Positions 27,073-36,180 of a stretch of 64,000 bases of DNA are shown piece after piece. The stretch spans positions 39,995 to 103,994 of the forward strand of contig NZ_KB904538.1 of NCBI RefSeq assembly GCF_000380085.1. Reading direction: 5' to 3'. A program made the position numbers and the translations under genes. Each line of letters opens with the position of its first letter. Position 1 is the stretch's first letter. The DNA is from Streptococcus merionis DSM 19192. GTDB lineage: Bacteria; Bacillota; Bacilli; Lactobacillales; Streptococcaceae. The notes beneath the pieces are model-generated. The model ran no database searches. It was given only the letters and a program-made list of their open reading frames with translations, and was not told where the DNA came from.

Positions 27073-27097
27073 AACGGTCAGCTTAGCAGACCGTTTT
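27071..27097. terminator. Terminator between nrdF and the aldolase gene
   Basis: AAAACGGTC (27071-27079) and GACCGTTTT (27089-27097) form a perfect nine-base-pair stem usable in both directions by the converging genes. Confidence 0.8.
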
Positions 27098-27121
27098 GCT
27101 ATTCCATAGCTGATAACTTCT

Positions 27122-27802
27122 CTATAAATCAGCAATGGTTGAATGTTCTCCATAAATGCTTTCCCAATCAGAAATGAAATCGGCTACCGCCTTTGAAATA
27201 GATGGCATTTCAAAAGCTTGTGCCATAACGTCTACACCTACGGTCGACGCTTGTGCTCCTGCTTCTAATGCAGCGTTCACTTGATCCACATTTTTAAAAC
27301 TAGCCGCTAAGATCTTAGACCGACTTCCAGTTCGTTCAATTTCTTTTGCAACCTCACGAATCACTTCTTTAGGATCAATGTTCAGGTTCTCCATACGATT
27401 ATAATAAGGAGCTAGGTAGTCCGCCCCTGCAGCAATAGCCAGATAGGCTTGCATTTTAGTATAAATAGCTGTCGCTGTGACACTAACGCCATGTTCTTTC
27501 AGAACTCTAATTGCCTTTAATCCATCACTGCTAACAGGGACTTTAACAAAGACTTTATCATCAATATTTTTTAAAATCGCCTCAGCATCTGCAAGTATAC
27601 CGTCATAATCAGCTGCTACAACTTGGACATGCAAGCTCTTATCTTGGCCGATAATATTTCGAATGGCCCTCATATGTTGGAAGAACTCAATAGGTTCTTC
27701 TTTTTTTACAATTGATGGGTTCGAAGTAATTCCTGAAATGGGAATAATTTCTGCATAAGTTTTAATTTCTTCTAAGTTAACTGTGTCTAATAAAAATTCC
27801 AT
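27122..27802 (-). CDS. fsa: Fructose-6-phosphate-aldolase-type transaldolase-family enzyme
   Basis: The 226-residue small transaldolase-family protein begins MEFLLDTVNLEEIK. The Schiff-base lysine is Lys87 in VFVKVPV. Gln60 (HVQVV) and Tyr133 (LAPYYNR) are the residues that set FSA aldolases apart from true transaldolases. FSA enzymes cleave fructose-6-phosphate or 1-deoxyfructose-6-phosphate to glyceraldehyde-3-phosphate plus dihydroxyacetone or hydroxyacetone. It starts 16 bases after the activase stop, with a GAAAGAAG ribosome-binding site, and ends the PTS/glycyl-radical gene set. An upstream longer frame is rejected because it overlaps pflC and lacks a ribosome site. Confidence 0.88.
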   Translation of the reverse strand: MEFLLDTVNLEEIKTYAEIIPISGITSNPSIVKKEEPIEFFQHMRAIRNIIGQDKSLHVQVVAADYDGILADAEAILKNIDDKVFVKVPVSSDGLKAIRVLKEHGVSVTATAIYTKMQAYLAIAAGADYLAPYYNRMENLNIDPKEVIREVAKEIERTGSRSKILAASFKNVDQVNAALEAGAQASTVGVDVMAQAFEMPSISKAVADFISDWESIYGEHSTIADL

Positions 27803-27818
27803 TTTGTTCTTCTTTCTA

Positions 27819-28601
27819 TCATAAACCGCCAATGTTAGTTTGAACTTCCTTATCTTCAAATATTTTTTTGATGTTATCAATTTCAGTAGAAGTCAAGGTG
27901 GGAACATCTTTCATCGTATAATTCCAGCCTAAATACTCATATTTACTGCTACCGTACTGGTGAAAGGGCAGCAAATGGACCTCCTTAATGCTCAATGATT
28001 TCAGATAGTTCGCAATCGCTTCAAGATTTTGAGTTGATGTTGTATAACCAGGGATAAGCGGCACTCGAGGGATGACTTCAATATGTTTTTGTGTCAGTAA
28101 AAATTCTAAGTTTTTTTTGACGTTGTTGACATTAATACCGATGACCTCACTTGCTCGGTTAGAATCCATAATTTTTAAATCGAATAAAACTTGATTTAAG
28201 TACGGGGTCAATTTTTCAACACAATCAAGCGGAAAGGCTCCTGTGGTTTCAATAGCTGTATGAACTCCTAATCGATAAAACTCTTTTAAAAGATTGCCAG
28301 CGAAGTCTGCCTGCATGAGCACTTCTCCACCAGAAATAGTTACCCCGCCGCCAGAAGTTCTAAAAAATATTTCATCTCTCATCACTTCATTGACGAGGTC
28401 ATCGATTTTACGCCACTCTCCAATGATTTCTTTCTTTCCATTTTTTATCCAGAAAGCTGGTTTTACTACTTTTCTAGATTCTGGATTAGCACACCATGGG
28501 CAGGCTAAAGGACAACCCTTTAAAAAAATGATTGTTCTGATGCCGCCGCCATCATGAACTGAATAGCGCTGAATATTAAAAACTAATCCCTCATCTTTCA
28601 T
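27819..28601 (-). CDS. pflC: Glycyl-radical enzyme activase (radical SAM)
   Basis: The 260-residue radical-SAM protein puts the glycyl radical on the enzyme encoded upstream. The SAM-cluster motif is C30-PLA-C34-PW-C37. TSGGGVTISGGEVLMQ, IETTGAF, VLFDLKIMD and LLPFHQYGSSKY match the PflC/YbiY group. E. coli PflC has an extra cysteine-rich ferredoxin-like insert just after this motif; here the corresponding stretch (residues ~45-65) is short and has no cysteine. It follows pflD by about 20 bases. Confidence 0.9.
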   Translation of the reverse strand: MKDEGLVFNIQRYSVHDGGGIRTIIFLKGCPLACPWCANPESRKVVKPAFWIKNGKKEIIGEWRKIDDLVNEVMRDEIFFRTSGGGVTISGGEVLMQADFAGNLLKEFYRLGVHTAIETTGAFPLDCVEKLTPYLNQVLFDLKIMDSNRASEVIGINVNNVKKNLEFLLTQKHIEVIPRVPLIPGYTTSTQNLEAIANYLKSLSIKEVHLLPFHQYGSSKYEYLGWNYTMKDVPTLTSTEIDNIKKIFEDKEVQTNIGGL

Positions 28602-28620
28602 AGTCTATTCCATTCCTGTC

Positions 28621-30966
28621 TTAAAGCGTATGCTCAACACGTGCAATAATATCGTCCTGAATTTGTTTGTTTAAATCAACAAAGAAAGCACTGTAACCTG
28701 CTACACGGACTAAAAGTCCGGTATATTTTTCAGGATGCTTTTGAGCATCTAAAAGGGTTTCTTTAGACTGAACATTAAATTGGATATGCTGAATTTTTAA
28801 TTTTGTATAGGCCATCAAGAAATCAGCAAATTTGTTTAAGCCTTGAATCCCTTTTAATGTGTTAGGCTGAAATTTCACATTGAGAAGGCTACCGTTTACA
28901 GTCAGATAATTATCAAGTTTACTCACTGATTTTAATACCGCAGTTGGTCCTAAATGGTCACGTCCAACCATTGGCGACAATCCGCCGTCAGCCAATTGTT
29001 CATGTGCTCTGCGTCCATCCGGAGTTGCTCCGACAGCTTCCCCTAAAGGAATATGAGCTGAAACAGTGTAGGCACCCGGAATAAACTTGCCACCACGGAC
29101 ATTCGCATATTTTTCTAGTTCTTTAGCATAATGTGTAAAGACTTTAAGAGCAATTTCATCTACTTCATCATCATCATTGCCATACTTCTCGAAGTCTTGA
29201 ATGACATGTTTTTGAAGCACTGCATACTTACCTTCATAATTCATTTCTAAGGCTTTGACGAGCTCAGAAAAGGACATTTCTTTATTTTCAAAAACCATTT
29301 TTTTGATAACATACATTGAATCGCTTAAATTAGCTTCGCCGATTCCTTGAACACCTGAGAAGTTATATCGGGCTCCACCTTCAGTAACGTCCTTACCATT
29401 TTCAATACAATCTTTAATCAAAACAGATAAAAATGGGGTTGGAGCATAGTGGCGGTGTCCTAAATCAACAATATTGGAACCTTTTACAACAAGATCCACA
29501 TAGTAATCAATTTTTTGTTCAATACTTTTCAGTAATTCATTATAGGTCAAATCTTCCTTATCACGTAATTCGTACATGCTCAATTCCATAATACGCAGAA
29601 GATTAAAGAGTGCAATGTCATGCAAACCATATGTCCGACCAGGAATCGAAATTTCAACACAGCCTACAGTACCATAGTCGCGCGCATCCTCCAAGGAAAC
29701 ACCTTTACTGAGGAAAGCCGGGACACAGACTTCATCGTTGAAAAGCTGCGGTATGCCAGTACCTAGACGGATGGTTTCACATGTTTTTAACAAAAATTTC
29801 CGTGGGATAACTTCATTCATCCGAACGGATAAATTAGGCTGTGGAAGCAAAATTTCGTGATAAATATCCAGCATCACATAGGATAAGGGATTGACTGCTG
29901 TATGTCCGTATTTGTCTAAGCCACCCAAAGCTACGGTATATCCAGTTGGAAAGCCTGCAAAACATTTGGCGCTGCTTTGACTGCGGAGTAAGACGACATC
30001 ATTTGTCTTAATGTAAAAGTCCCCGAGCACTTCATACATCAACTCTTCTGATTCACCGTACTCCAGTGAATATCGATAAAATGGGTAAAGATATTGATCC
30101 ATGCGACCTAAGGAGAGAGATGAAGCATTTGATTCATACTGTCCGATAATACTCGTCATCCAAAGCAACTGCAAAGCCTCATAAAATGTAGCAGGTTTCT
30201 CAGTACTCAATTTTTCACAGATTTCTGCCATATTCAGCAGCTCACTTGATCGCTGAGCTTCTTCATTTTCTGACATTTGACGTGCTAATCTTGCATAGCG
30301 GATAAAATGACGTTTCATTGCTTGAAAAATGATCTGTCCAGCCTTAAAAAAATTATTATCAGGATTTTCTTCCATTTTTTCAGCTAAATGATCAATATAA
30401 TATTGGATCCCATGATTAAGGATAGCCGGGAAATCCATGATGATGTGACCCTGACCTTTATCCGTTTGATTTAATTTAAACGCCTCATCTTTTAAAGCTG
30501 CTTTGATATCATCAGTTAACTCGCTGTTAATGAAGTCCTTCATCGAGTGTTCTTTCCAGAAGGGATACAATTGCTCAATATAAACTTTTTTGTCTTCTTC
30601 TGTAAAAACAAATTGGTCTTGCGGACGTGTTGCAATCGTATCAATTTCTTTCATAATCCAATAAGGGTCCATTTCCGGAGAAAGAATACCAGACCGTGGA
30701 CGCACAGTCCGATTGCCAACTAAAAGTTCTCCTTCTCGGATGCTGATTTCCACATGATCCATGATATGTGCTGTAGCTTTTGCACGACGGATAATGACAG
30801 GCTCACCTTCAGTCGCTTTATAGCTTTCTGTGTATAACAGCGCACGTTCTAAAGAAATTTGGCGCTCTTCTTTAAAAAGATTATCTTTCATCAGTTGAAT
30901 GCGCGGATTACCATTTAATACCACATTTGCAATATTTTGGGTTTTATCAATTACTCCTGCTGCCAT
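28621..30966 (-). CDS. pflD: Glycyl radical enzyme, dehydratase/lyase class (PflD/YbiW-like)
   Basis: The 781-residue glycyl radical enzyme has radical Gly757 in RVAGYSAFF and the active-site thiyl Cys436 in GCVE, with Glu438. True pyruvate formate-lyase has adjacent cysteines, so this is not PFL despite the common name. The GCVE motif marks the C-O or C-C lyase/dehydratase group. E. coli YbiW and PflD, which share the aldolase and PTS neighbours seen here, have been reported to open 1,5-anhydrohexitol-6-phosphates to 1-deoxyfructose-6-phosphate. Substrate here is by analogy. It lies downstream of the PTS genes across a 241-base gap with two hairpins. Confidence 0.85.
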   Translation of the reverse strand: MAAGVIDKTQNIANVVLNGNPRIQLMKDNLFKEERQISLERALLYTESYKATEGEPVIIRRAKATAHIMDHVEISIREGELLVGNRTVRPRSGILSPEMDPYWIMKEIDTIATRPQDQFVFTEEDKKVYIEQLYPFWKEHSMKDFINSELTDDIKAALKDEAFKLNQTDKGQGHIIMDFPAILNHGIQYYIDHLAEKMEENPDNNFFKAGQIIFQAMKRHFIRYARLARQMSENEEAQRSSELLNMAEICEKLSTEKPATFYEALQLLWMTSIIGQYESNASSLSLGRMDQYLYPFYRYSLEYGESEELMYEVLGDFYIKTNDVVLLRSQSSAKCFAGFPTGYTVALGGLDKYGHTAVNPLSYVMLDIYHEILLPQPNLSVRMNEVIPRKFLLKTCETIRLGTGIPQLFNDEVCVPAFLSKGVSLEDARDYGTVGCVEISIPGRTYGLHDIALFNLLRIMELSMYELRDKEDLTYNELLKSIEQKIDYYVDLVVKGSNIVDLGHRHYAPTPFLSVLIKDCIENGKDVTEGGARYNFSGVQGIGEANLSDSMYVIKKMVFENKEMSFSELVKALEMNYEGKYAVLQKHVIQDFEKYGNDDDEVDEIALKVFTHYAKELEKYANVRGGKFIPGAYTVSAHIPLGEAVGATPDGRRAHEQLADGGLSPMVGRDHLGPTAVLKSVSKLDNYLTVNGSLLNVKFQPNTLKGIQGLNKFADFLMAYTKLKIQHIQFNVQSKETLLDAQKHPEKYTGLLVRVAGYSAFFVDLNKQIQDDIIARVEHTL

Positions 30967-31120
30967 ATTTAGTATCCTTTCTACTTATATGATTATCTTT
31001 ATAGCTATATTTTACAACTAAATCAGTTATTAAAGTATATGGTTTTTAATATTATTTTAACTAAGCTTTCAAAGCCTTATCTGGTAAGCTTTCCTTTTTT
31101 TAATTTCATATTTTCATTTT

Positions 31121-31203
31121 AAAAAGCACAAATGTGCTTTTTAATAAAAATAATAAACTTTTGTATATTATTTAAGGATGCTTCAAAAGAATGCATCCTT
31201 AAA
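31121..31203 (-). terminator. Two hairpins between the PTS genes and pflD
   Basis: TTTAAGGATGC/GCATCCTTAAA (31171-31181 and 31193-31203) begins five bases after the EIIC stop. A second palindrome AAAAAGCACA/TGTGCTTTTT covers 31121-31142. The first lacks a T run on the reverse strand; the second ends in T residues. Together they probably terminate part of the PTS transcripts or protect the mRNA 3' end, allowing different levels of PTS and enzyme. Confidence 0.65.
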
Positions 31204-31207
31204 TGTT

Positions 31208-32293
31208 TTATAGTATTTCAAGTTCTAAATCAAAATCATCAGTTTCCATTTTTACATCATCACTCTGGACTGATTTCTTAGTTATTACAACAACTGCTGC
31301 TGTAATAATTGATCCAATGATACTTGCTATTAGATAAACCAGAGGGCGCTGTACTACTGGAGCAACAATCCATCCTCCCCAAGGGGCTGGATTACCAGCT
31401 CCAAATGTAATTGCAATAGCAGAACCTACGCTACTTCCAATAATGTTTGCCGGAATACAACGAGTAGGATCAGATGCAGCAAATGGAATCGCTCCTTCTG
31501 TTATTCCCATAAGTCCCATGACAATGGCCGCTTTTCCTGATGTTTTTTCTTCTTCCGTAAATTTCTTAGGTGCAATTAAAGTCGCTAACCCCATACCAAG
31601 TGGAGGAATACAAATCGCTACTCCAATTGCAGCCATAATAGTAAGTGCTGTAGTACTCGGAAGACCTGTTTGAGAATTTATTGTACCTACCATAGCAGAA
31701 CCAAAACCAAAGGCTACTTTATTGATAGGTCCTCCCATGTCAGAAGCAATCATAGCACCTAGGATTAATCCAAGAATCAAGAGATTCCCAGAACCAAGGG
31801 TCTCAAGCCACCCTGTCATAGTACTCATCACTAAAGCAATTGGTCGGCCTATGATCCAATACATAATACCACCAACAATTAATGTCCCTAATAATGGTAT
31901 GACAAAAATTGGCATAAGTGATTTAAACGCAATAGGTAATTCAATCTTTTTTAAATAGTAAACTACAATACCAGTTAAAAGTCCTGAGAAGATACCACCA
32001 ATGAAGCCTGCTCCAATATTAGAAGCAATCATCCCGCCAATAATCCCTGGAGCTAATCCAACTCGGTCTACCATAGAAAAAGCAATATAACCTGATAGTA
32101 TTGGCACCATAAGTCCCAATCCTGTAATACCTATATTAGCAATATCAGCTAACACGCCCTCACTAGGTACTGCAGCGCGTCCAGATAACAACACACTTAT
32201 AGCTAAAAGAACACCGCCTGCAACTACAAAAGGAATCATGTATGAGACTCCTGTCATCAAATTTTTTCGTGTATTTTTAAGTAAATTAATCAT
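31208..32293 (-). CDS. PTS fructose-family EIIC permease
   Basis: The 361-residue membrane channel of the fructose-mannitol PTS superfamily has about nine to ten hydrophobic segments. MTGVSYMIPFVVAGGVLLA, GGIFSGLLTG, DMGGPINKVAFGFG and GITEGAIPFAASDP are EIIC-Fru signatures, the last bearing the conserved sugar-site Glu. It is a single-domain EIIC, with EIIB and EIIA encoded separately just upstream. Sugar specificity cannot be read directly; the downstream enzymes suggest a hexitol-like or anhydro-sugar. Confidence 0.9.
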   Translation of the reverse strand: MINLLKNTRKNLMTGVSYMIPFVVAGGVLLAISVLLSGRAAVPSEGVLADIANIGITGLGLMVPILSGYIAFSMVDRVGLAPGIIGGMIASNIGAGFIGGIFSGLLTGIVVYYLKKIELPIAFKSLMPIFVIPLLGTLIVGGIMYWIIGRPIALVMSTMTGWLETLGSGNLLILGLILGAMIASDMGGPINKVAFGFGSAMVGTINSQTGLPSTTALTIMAAIGVAICIPPLGMGLATLIAPKKFTEEEKTSGKAAIVMGLMGITEGAIPFAASDPTRCIPANIIGSSVGSAIAITFGAGNPAPWGGWIVAPVVQRPLVYLIASIIGSIITAAVVVITKKSVQSDDVKMETDDFDLELEIL

Positions 32294-32303
32294 AATTTTA
32301 CAC

Positions 32304-32618
32304 CTATTTTCCTAATTTTTCTTGTAATTTTTTAATAATAATATCCGATTTTTTGATACAATCACTAGGGCTCACACGTAAAACAGGTTTTCCCTTAAAA
32401 CGATCTTCATTTTTTATACTTACAGCATTAGTTAAAATAACAGCGTCAGCTGACTTTATTTGCTCAGTTGTCAATTCATTTTCAGTTCCAATTGATCCTT
32501 GAGTTTCAACATACATTTCTACATTTAGTTTGTCTGCTGCAACTTGTAAACTCTCAGCGGCTAAATAAGTGTGTGCTACACCAGATGGACATGAAGTGAC
32601 TGCGACTAATTTCAACAT
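32304..32618 (-). CDS. PTS fructose-family EIIB
   Basis: The 104-residue cytoplasmic phosphocarrier has the phosphorylated Cys10 in VTSCPSGVAHTYLAAE, matching the EIIB-Fru consensus. It takes phosphate from EIIA and gives it to sugar passing EIIC. It lies ten bases before the EIIC start and 54 bases after EIIA. Confidence 0.93.
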   Translation of the reverse strand: MLKLVAVTSCPSGVAHTYLAAESLQVAADKLNVEMYVETQGSIGTENELTTEQIKSADAVILTNAVSIKNEDRFKGKPVLRVSPSDCIKKSDIIIKKLQEKLGK

Positions 32619-32672
32619 ATTTTTCTTCCCTTCTTTAAATGTTTCTATATTTTTATTCTAAAACTTTTTTAT

Positions 32673-33152
32673 TTACTCTGATTCATAAACAATATCAATA
32701 TGTTTTAAACTACCATTAATTAGCTCTGCAATAGACTTTTTATCCATTAAATTTTCTAATTTTTGTCTAAATTCTTCATGGATAAGTTGACGAGATAGGG
32801 CTGCAATGATTTTTAAATGTTCATTACCTGCACACTCTTCCGGTATTGCCAAAAGAAAGATCATCTTGACAGGCTCGCCATCTAGGCTTTGCCAATCTAA
32901 ATCATTCACTAATCTAGCAAAGCCAACGGCACAAGTATTGACTGCTGAACTTTTTCCGTGCGGAATAGCAATATTAAAACCAATACCTGTTGATACCATT
33001 TCTTCCCGCTCTAAAACACTTTGATAATAGATTTCAAGATCTGAAATAACACCTGTATTATAAATTTGTTTAGCTAAATTCTTAATGACTACATTTTTAT
33101 CATCACCTTCAAGTGATAAATTAATACTGTCTTCAGATATGATTTTAACCAT
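32673..33152 (-). CDS. PTS fructose-family EIIA
   Basis: The 159-residue EIIA-Fru/Ntr-type protein has active His65 in FNIAIPHGKS and a conserved MIFLLAIPEE segment. The start is ATG 33152, preceded by a strong GGAGG at the right distance; a longer frame from 33197 runs into the cre region and is rejected. It is the first gene of the PTS-glycyl-radical set, transcribed from the promoter at 33225-33253. Confidence 0.92.
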   Translation of the reverse strand: MVKIISEDSINLSLEGDDKNVVIKNLAKQIYNTGVISDLEIYYQSVLEREEMVSTGIGFNIAIPHGKSSAVNTCAVGFARLVNDLDWQSLDGEPVKMIFLLAIPEECAGNEHLKIIAALSRQLIHEEFRQKLENLMDKKSIAELINGSLKHIDIVYESE

Positions 33153-33198
33153 AGTTACCTCCAATAGTGAATTGTTTAACGCACATAAAGCTAGCAAA

Positions 33199-33253
33199 AA
33201 TGTAAACGCTTTTATTTATGAATAATTATATGTTACATCAGAAATATTGACAA
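33199..33253 (-). promoter_or_regulatory. PTS operon promoter with downstream cre site
   Basis: On the reverse strand, -35 TTGTCA (33248-33253), a 17-base spacer and -10 TATAAT (33225-33230). At 33199-33216, about ten bases into the transcript, lies AATGTAAACGCTTTTATT, a 17/18 cre match when read on either strand. CcpA there would act as a roadblock, so the cluster should be off when glucose is plentiful. Confidence 0.8.
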
Positions 33254-33473
33254 GGGATTTTTTTATTAGTATTTCTATTCCATTCTAAAACCTTGATATT
33301 ATAAGCTTTTGTTTGTTACAAAATGTTTCTTGATAATATAATTTGCACAAATGTTCATTATTATAAGACACTAAAATGAAGTAGGGTTACAACAGTGACT
33401 TCTCAAAATTCGAGCGTCCTCTAGCTATCTTTCTTGAGATGAAGGTTTATCACTCTTACTTCAATCACATACA

Positions 33474-33666
33474 ATATTCTTTGAAAATCAAAAGAATACT
33501 TCATCAACTCGTCTTGGTAAAGTCCACTTCTATCTGCAACTTCGTTTCCTAGTAACAAGATACCAAAACGCCAAAAAAAGCGACTAAAAATAGGAAACTA
33601 ACGTAGTATTCAACGAGAACACGTTGCCAAGGTCCAATTAGTCTGCTTTTGATTTTCTTTAAGTAT
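33474..33666. repeat. Intergenic element with inverted ends (MITE-like)
   Basis: The left end ATATTCTTTGAAAATCAAAAG (written here in two parts: ATATTCTTTG, AAAATCAAAAG) and the right end at 33646-33666 are imperfect inverted repeats sharing a CTTTTGATTTTC core. The right end matches an end of the smaller element at 44524-44622 at 17 of 18 bases. It fills much of the 591-base gap between the PTS promoter and the SorC gene. No gene is seen in the gap. Confidence 0.5.
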
Positions 33667-33743
33667 AAAGTTTTTAAATACTCGTGTTTAAAAAGGATAT
33701 CAGCATTGCCGATACCCTCTCGTCTAGTAAAATATTTGGCCTA

Positions 33744-34712
33744 TTATGACAAATCAAAACTCACTTTATCTAGCTTCAGTATGGCTAAAAGAGTTTCCTG
33801 ATCAGAAATAAGTGTATTAATATATCCCTTTTTAATTAAAGCACGAATAGCTCTCACCTTTGCTTTTCCTCTTGCAATAGCAACTGTTTGTTTGATATTT
33901 CGTAAATCTTCTAAGGGTAATCCAATTGTACGTTGATCAAGCAGCCCCTTTAATATTTTGCCATCCTTATCAATAAAACGACAGCAACAATCTCCAACAG
34001 CTTCCCTTAATTTCAAATCTTTATAATCTTCTTCATTAATTAAATCACGCCACTGGGTTTTATTATAACTGAGATTACCTCCAACACCAACAATAACCAT
34101 ATCTAAACTTTTCCATAGTTCTCTTAATTCTTCAAAATAACGAGAATAAAAAATACCTTCAGCCAATTCTCTCGTCTCTTGCACAACTGCTGCATTAACA
34201 AAAATACTTCGTCCATGAAATTTTTTAGCTAATTCATAAACAAGCGTGTTAATATGATATTGCGAGTTAATTCGACTTGGTCCTCCTACAACTGGAACAA
34301 AAACAGCGTCATTTATGTATTTGGGTTCTAAACTTTCTACTGCTCTACCTATACTTGCTCCCCATGCTAAGCCAATTGTTTGTTTATCATGAATATTCTT
34401 TCGTAAAAATTGCGCCGCTAAATTTGCCACTCTTAATTCGCACTCATCATCACTACTTCCCATAACTGTTGGTGCAATTTCAACTTGTTTTAATCCATAC
34501 TGTTTCTTAAACACCTTTTCTAACTTAAGCAATGTTGGATCAAAATTTTCAATTTCAATTTGAACAATTCCATTTTCTTTAGCCTGAGTTAGCATCCTGC
34601 TTACTGTAGTTCGATACAGTCCCATTTCTTCAGCGATTTGTGTTTGACTTAAACCCTCAATATAATAAAGATAAGCTATTTTTGATATTTCTCTTCTTTT
34701 AGAATCTTTCAC
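33744..34712 (-). CDS. SorC/DeoR-type sugar-responsive regulator
   Basis: The 322-residue protein has an N-terminal helix-turn-helix (ISKIAYLYYIEGLSQTQIAEEMGLYRTTVSRML) and a long SorC-type sugar-phosphate-binding domain (IGLAWGASIGRAVESL, FVPVVGGP, VIVGVGG, VAIARGKAKVRAI). Such proteins usually bind the phosphorylated sugar of the pathway they control. It lies upstream of the PTS operon in the same direction, separated by a gap with its own promoter. It is the likely specific regulator of the PTS-glycyl-radical cluster. Confidence 0.85.
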   Translation of the reverse strand: MKDSKRREISKIAYLYYIEGLSQTQIAEEMGLYRTTVSRMLTQAKENGIVQIEIENFDPTLLKLEKVFKKQYGLKQVEIAPTVMGSSDDECELRVANLAAQFLRKNIHDKQTIGLAWGASIGRAVESLEPKYINDAVFVPVVGGPSRINSQYHINTLVYELAKKFHGRSIFVNAAVVQETRELAEGIFYSRYFEELRELWKSLDMVIVGVGGNLSYNKTQWRDLINEEDYKDLKLREAVGDCCCRFIDKDGKILKGLLDQRTIGLPLEDLRNIKQTVAIARGKAKVRAIRALIKKGYINTLISDQETLLAILKLDKVSFDLS

Positions 34713-35052
34713 TTTATTTTATCCTCATTTCTGCTGTGTATTCTATCATAAACTCTTCTAAATTGGAGCTGAACAAAAGCCTACTTCCTTGGATAAGGTT
34801 GTTAAACCAAAATAGAAAAACTGTCTAAAATCAAGGTCTGCTTACTAAAATAATGATACAGATTTATTATTTTTACTTTTACCTAACTCAACTGTAAAAT
34901 AAAAATTTGAAAAACATGAACTATAATAACTGCTTATAATCATTCAATCTAAAAACAATAGTCTAGACATTCAAAGAACTTGCATGTTTTCCTGTCAACT
35001 CTATCACCTTTTCGCTTTAAATTAGCTCATATCTCCTCAATTGAGGCTCAAG
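34713..35052. other. Gene-free gap
   Basis: AT-rich spacer between the SorC regulator and the membrane-protease operon, both on the reverse strand. I see no reading frame, hairpin terminator or repeat here that I can support. Confidence 0.5.
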
Positions 35053-36177
35053 TCACATTACAAAGGGGTCTTGGTTTCTAGTGATTATCTCCTGAAAATA
35101 GCCTAGGTTGCGAGCTTCTGTTCTATACTCAGCGGGAAGATGATAGGTTGCTTCCATCTTTTTGAAACCTGCCAAAGCCTTAGCTGCTTTTTGACTATCA
35201 GGCTCAATCAGGCTGTAATAGGCATAAAGCATCACAAGGACTGACGGCTGAGAGCGACTAAGAGCCTGAATTATCTTCCACTCTTTCTTGCTAAAGATAT
35301 AAGTTGGTGCTTGCTCCAGGAGCATATCACAGTAGACAATCGTAACTTTTCCTAAAACCTTAATGATGTCCATAACTCCCGCCTGATTTAGGTTTAAATC
35401 AACCAGATAATCACGCGCAGTCTGAAATTCTTCCTTCTCCATCAAAAGCGAAACATTTGAAAAAGCAGAACTTACTATAATATTATTGTTTAAATCTTCA
35501 TTTCTAACTTCTAAAAAATAACGCTTATCCAAGTCTGAATACGAATAGCCCTCTGATAATTTGGCATTAATAGCTAGATTTGACCAAAAATAAAGAGAGC
35601 CTTTCGGATGCTTTGCAATATGAACAATATTGGCACCATCATTTGCAATGAAACCAGTAACAGGAATGAGATTACCTAAACCTGTCAGCATACCAATCAT
35701 TCCAAAAATTTCAAGATAAATATTCGACATATTGGTAATATAAAGGAAGAGATAAACAAGACCAGAAGCAATCAGATTAGCCAAGCCACCGCCCAAATTA
35801 TAGAGAACGTAGGGGATCTTGTCATCCTTAGGATCTGGTGGAACCATCAAGGCCTGACCAGCAGTTCCAGGCACAGAATAACGAGAAAAGGCAATCTTAC
35901 CGTCAGCTTTCTTGCGCCACATGAGATTAAGCACACGATAGCTGAGAAATTGATAGCCTGTCAAAAGTCCAAAAATCACATGCCCAGCTTCGTGAATAGC
36001 GATATGAAGAATAAAGACAATAGCTAGACAAATATAGATAAGGACGATTCCCCAAAAAATTCCAAAAGATGACTCTGTCCCACGACTTGCAAGCTGGCGT
36101 CCTACCATTGAACCCATGTAGGAAAAAGCTAACATTCCCAATAAAAATAAACATAAATTGAAAAGCCGTTTAAACAT
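35053..36177 (-). CDS. Site-2-protease-like M50 membrane metalloprotease
   Basis: The 374-residue protein has several transmembrane segments in the first ~200 residues and a soluble C-terminal ~170 residues. The zinc motif is HEAGH (residues ~64-68, inside a membrane segment). The third ligand is in NLIPVTGFIANDGANIV, the NPxPxxxxDG-type motif of S2P enzymes. These proteases cut within membranes, often to release regulators or mature peptide pheromones. It ends an operon with an Xre regulator, a DUF3169-like protein and a CPBP protease. Its C-terminal extension is unlike known Eep/RseP PDZ architecture. Substrate unknown. Confidence 0.8.
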   Translation of the reverse strand: MFKRLFNLCLFLLGMLAFSYMGSMVGRQLASRGTESSFGIFWGIVLIYICLAIVFILHIAIHEAGHVIFGLLTGYQFLSYRVLNLMWRKKADGKIAFSRYSVPGTAGQALMVPPDPKDDKIPYVLYNLGGGLANLIASGLVYLFLYITNMSNIYLEIFGMIGMLTGLGNLIPVTGFIANDGANIVHIAKHPKGSLYFWSNLAINAKLSEGYSYSDLDKRYFLEVRNEDLNNNIIVSSAFSNVSLLMEKEEFQTARDYLVDLNLNQAGVMDIIKVLGKVTIVYCDMLLEQAPTYIFSKKEWKIIQALSRSQPSVLVMLYAYYSLIEPDSQKAAKALAGFKKMEATYHLPAEYRTEARNLGYFQEIITRNQDPFVM

Positions 36178-36180
36178 AGG

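Noticed and set aside
27122..27802. True transaldolase of the pentose phosphate pathway
   Set aside because: Gln60 and Tyr133 are FSA-type residues and the length (226) fits FSA, not classical transaldolases of over 300 residues.
28621..30966. Pyruvate formate-lyase
   Set aside because: The active-site loop is GCVE with one cysteine, not the adjacent cysteine pair of PFL, and the neighbours are a PTS and an FSA aldolase.
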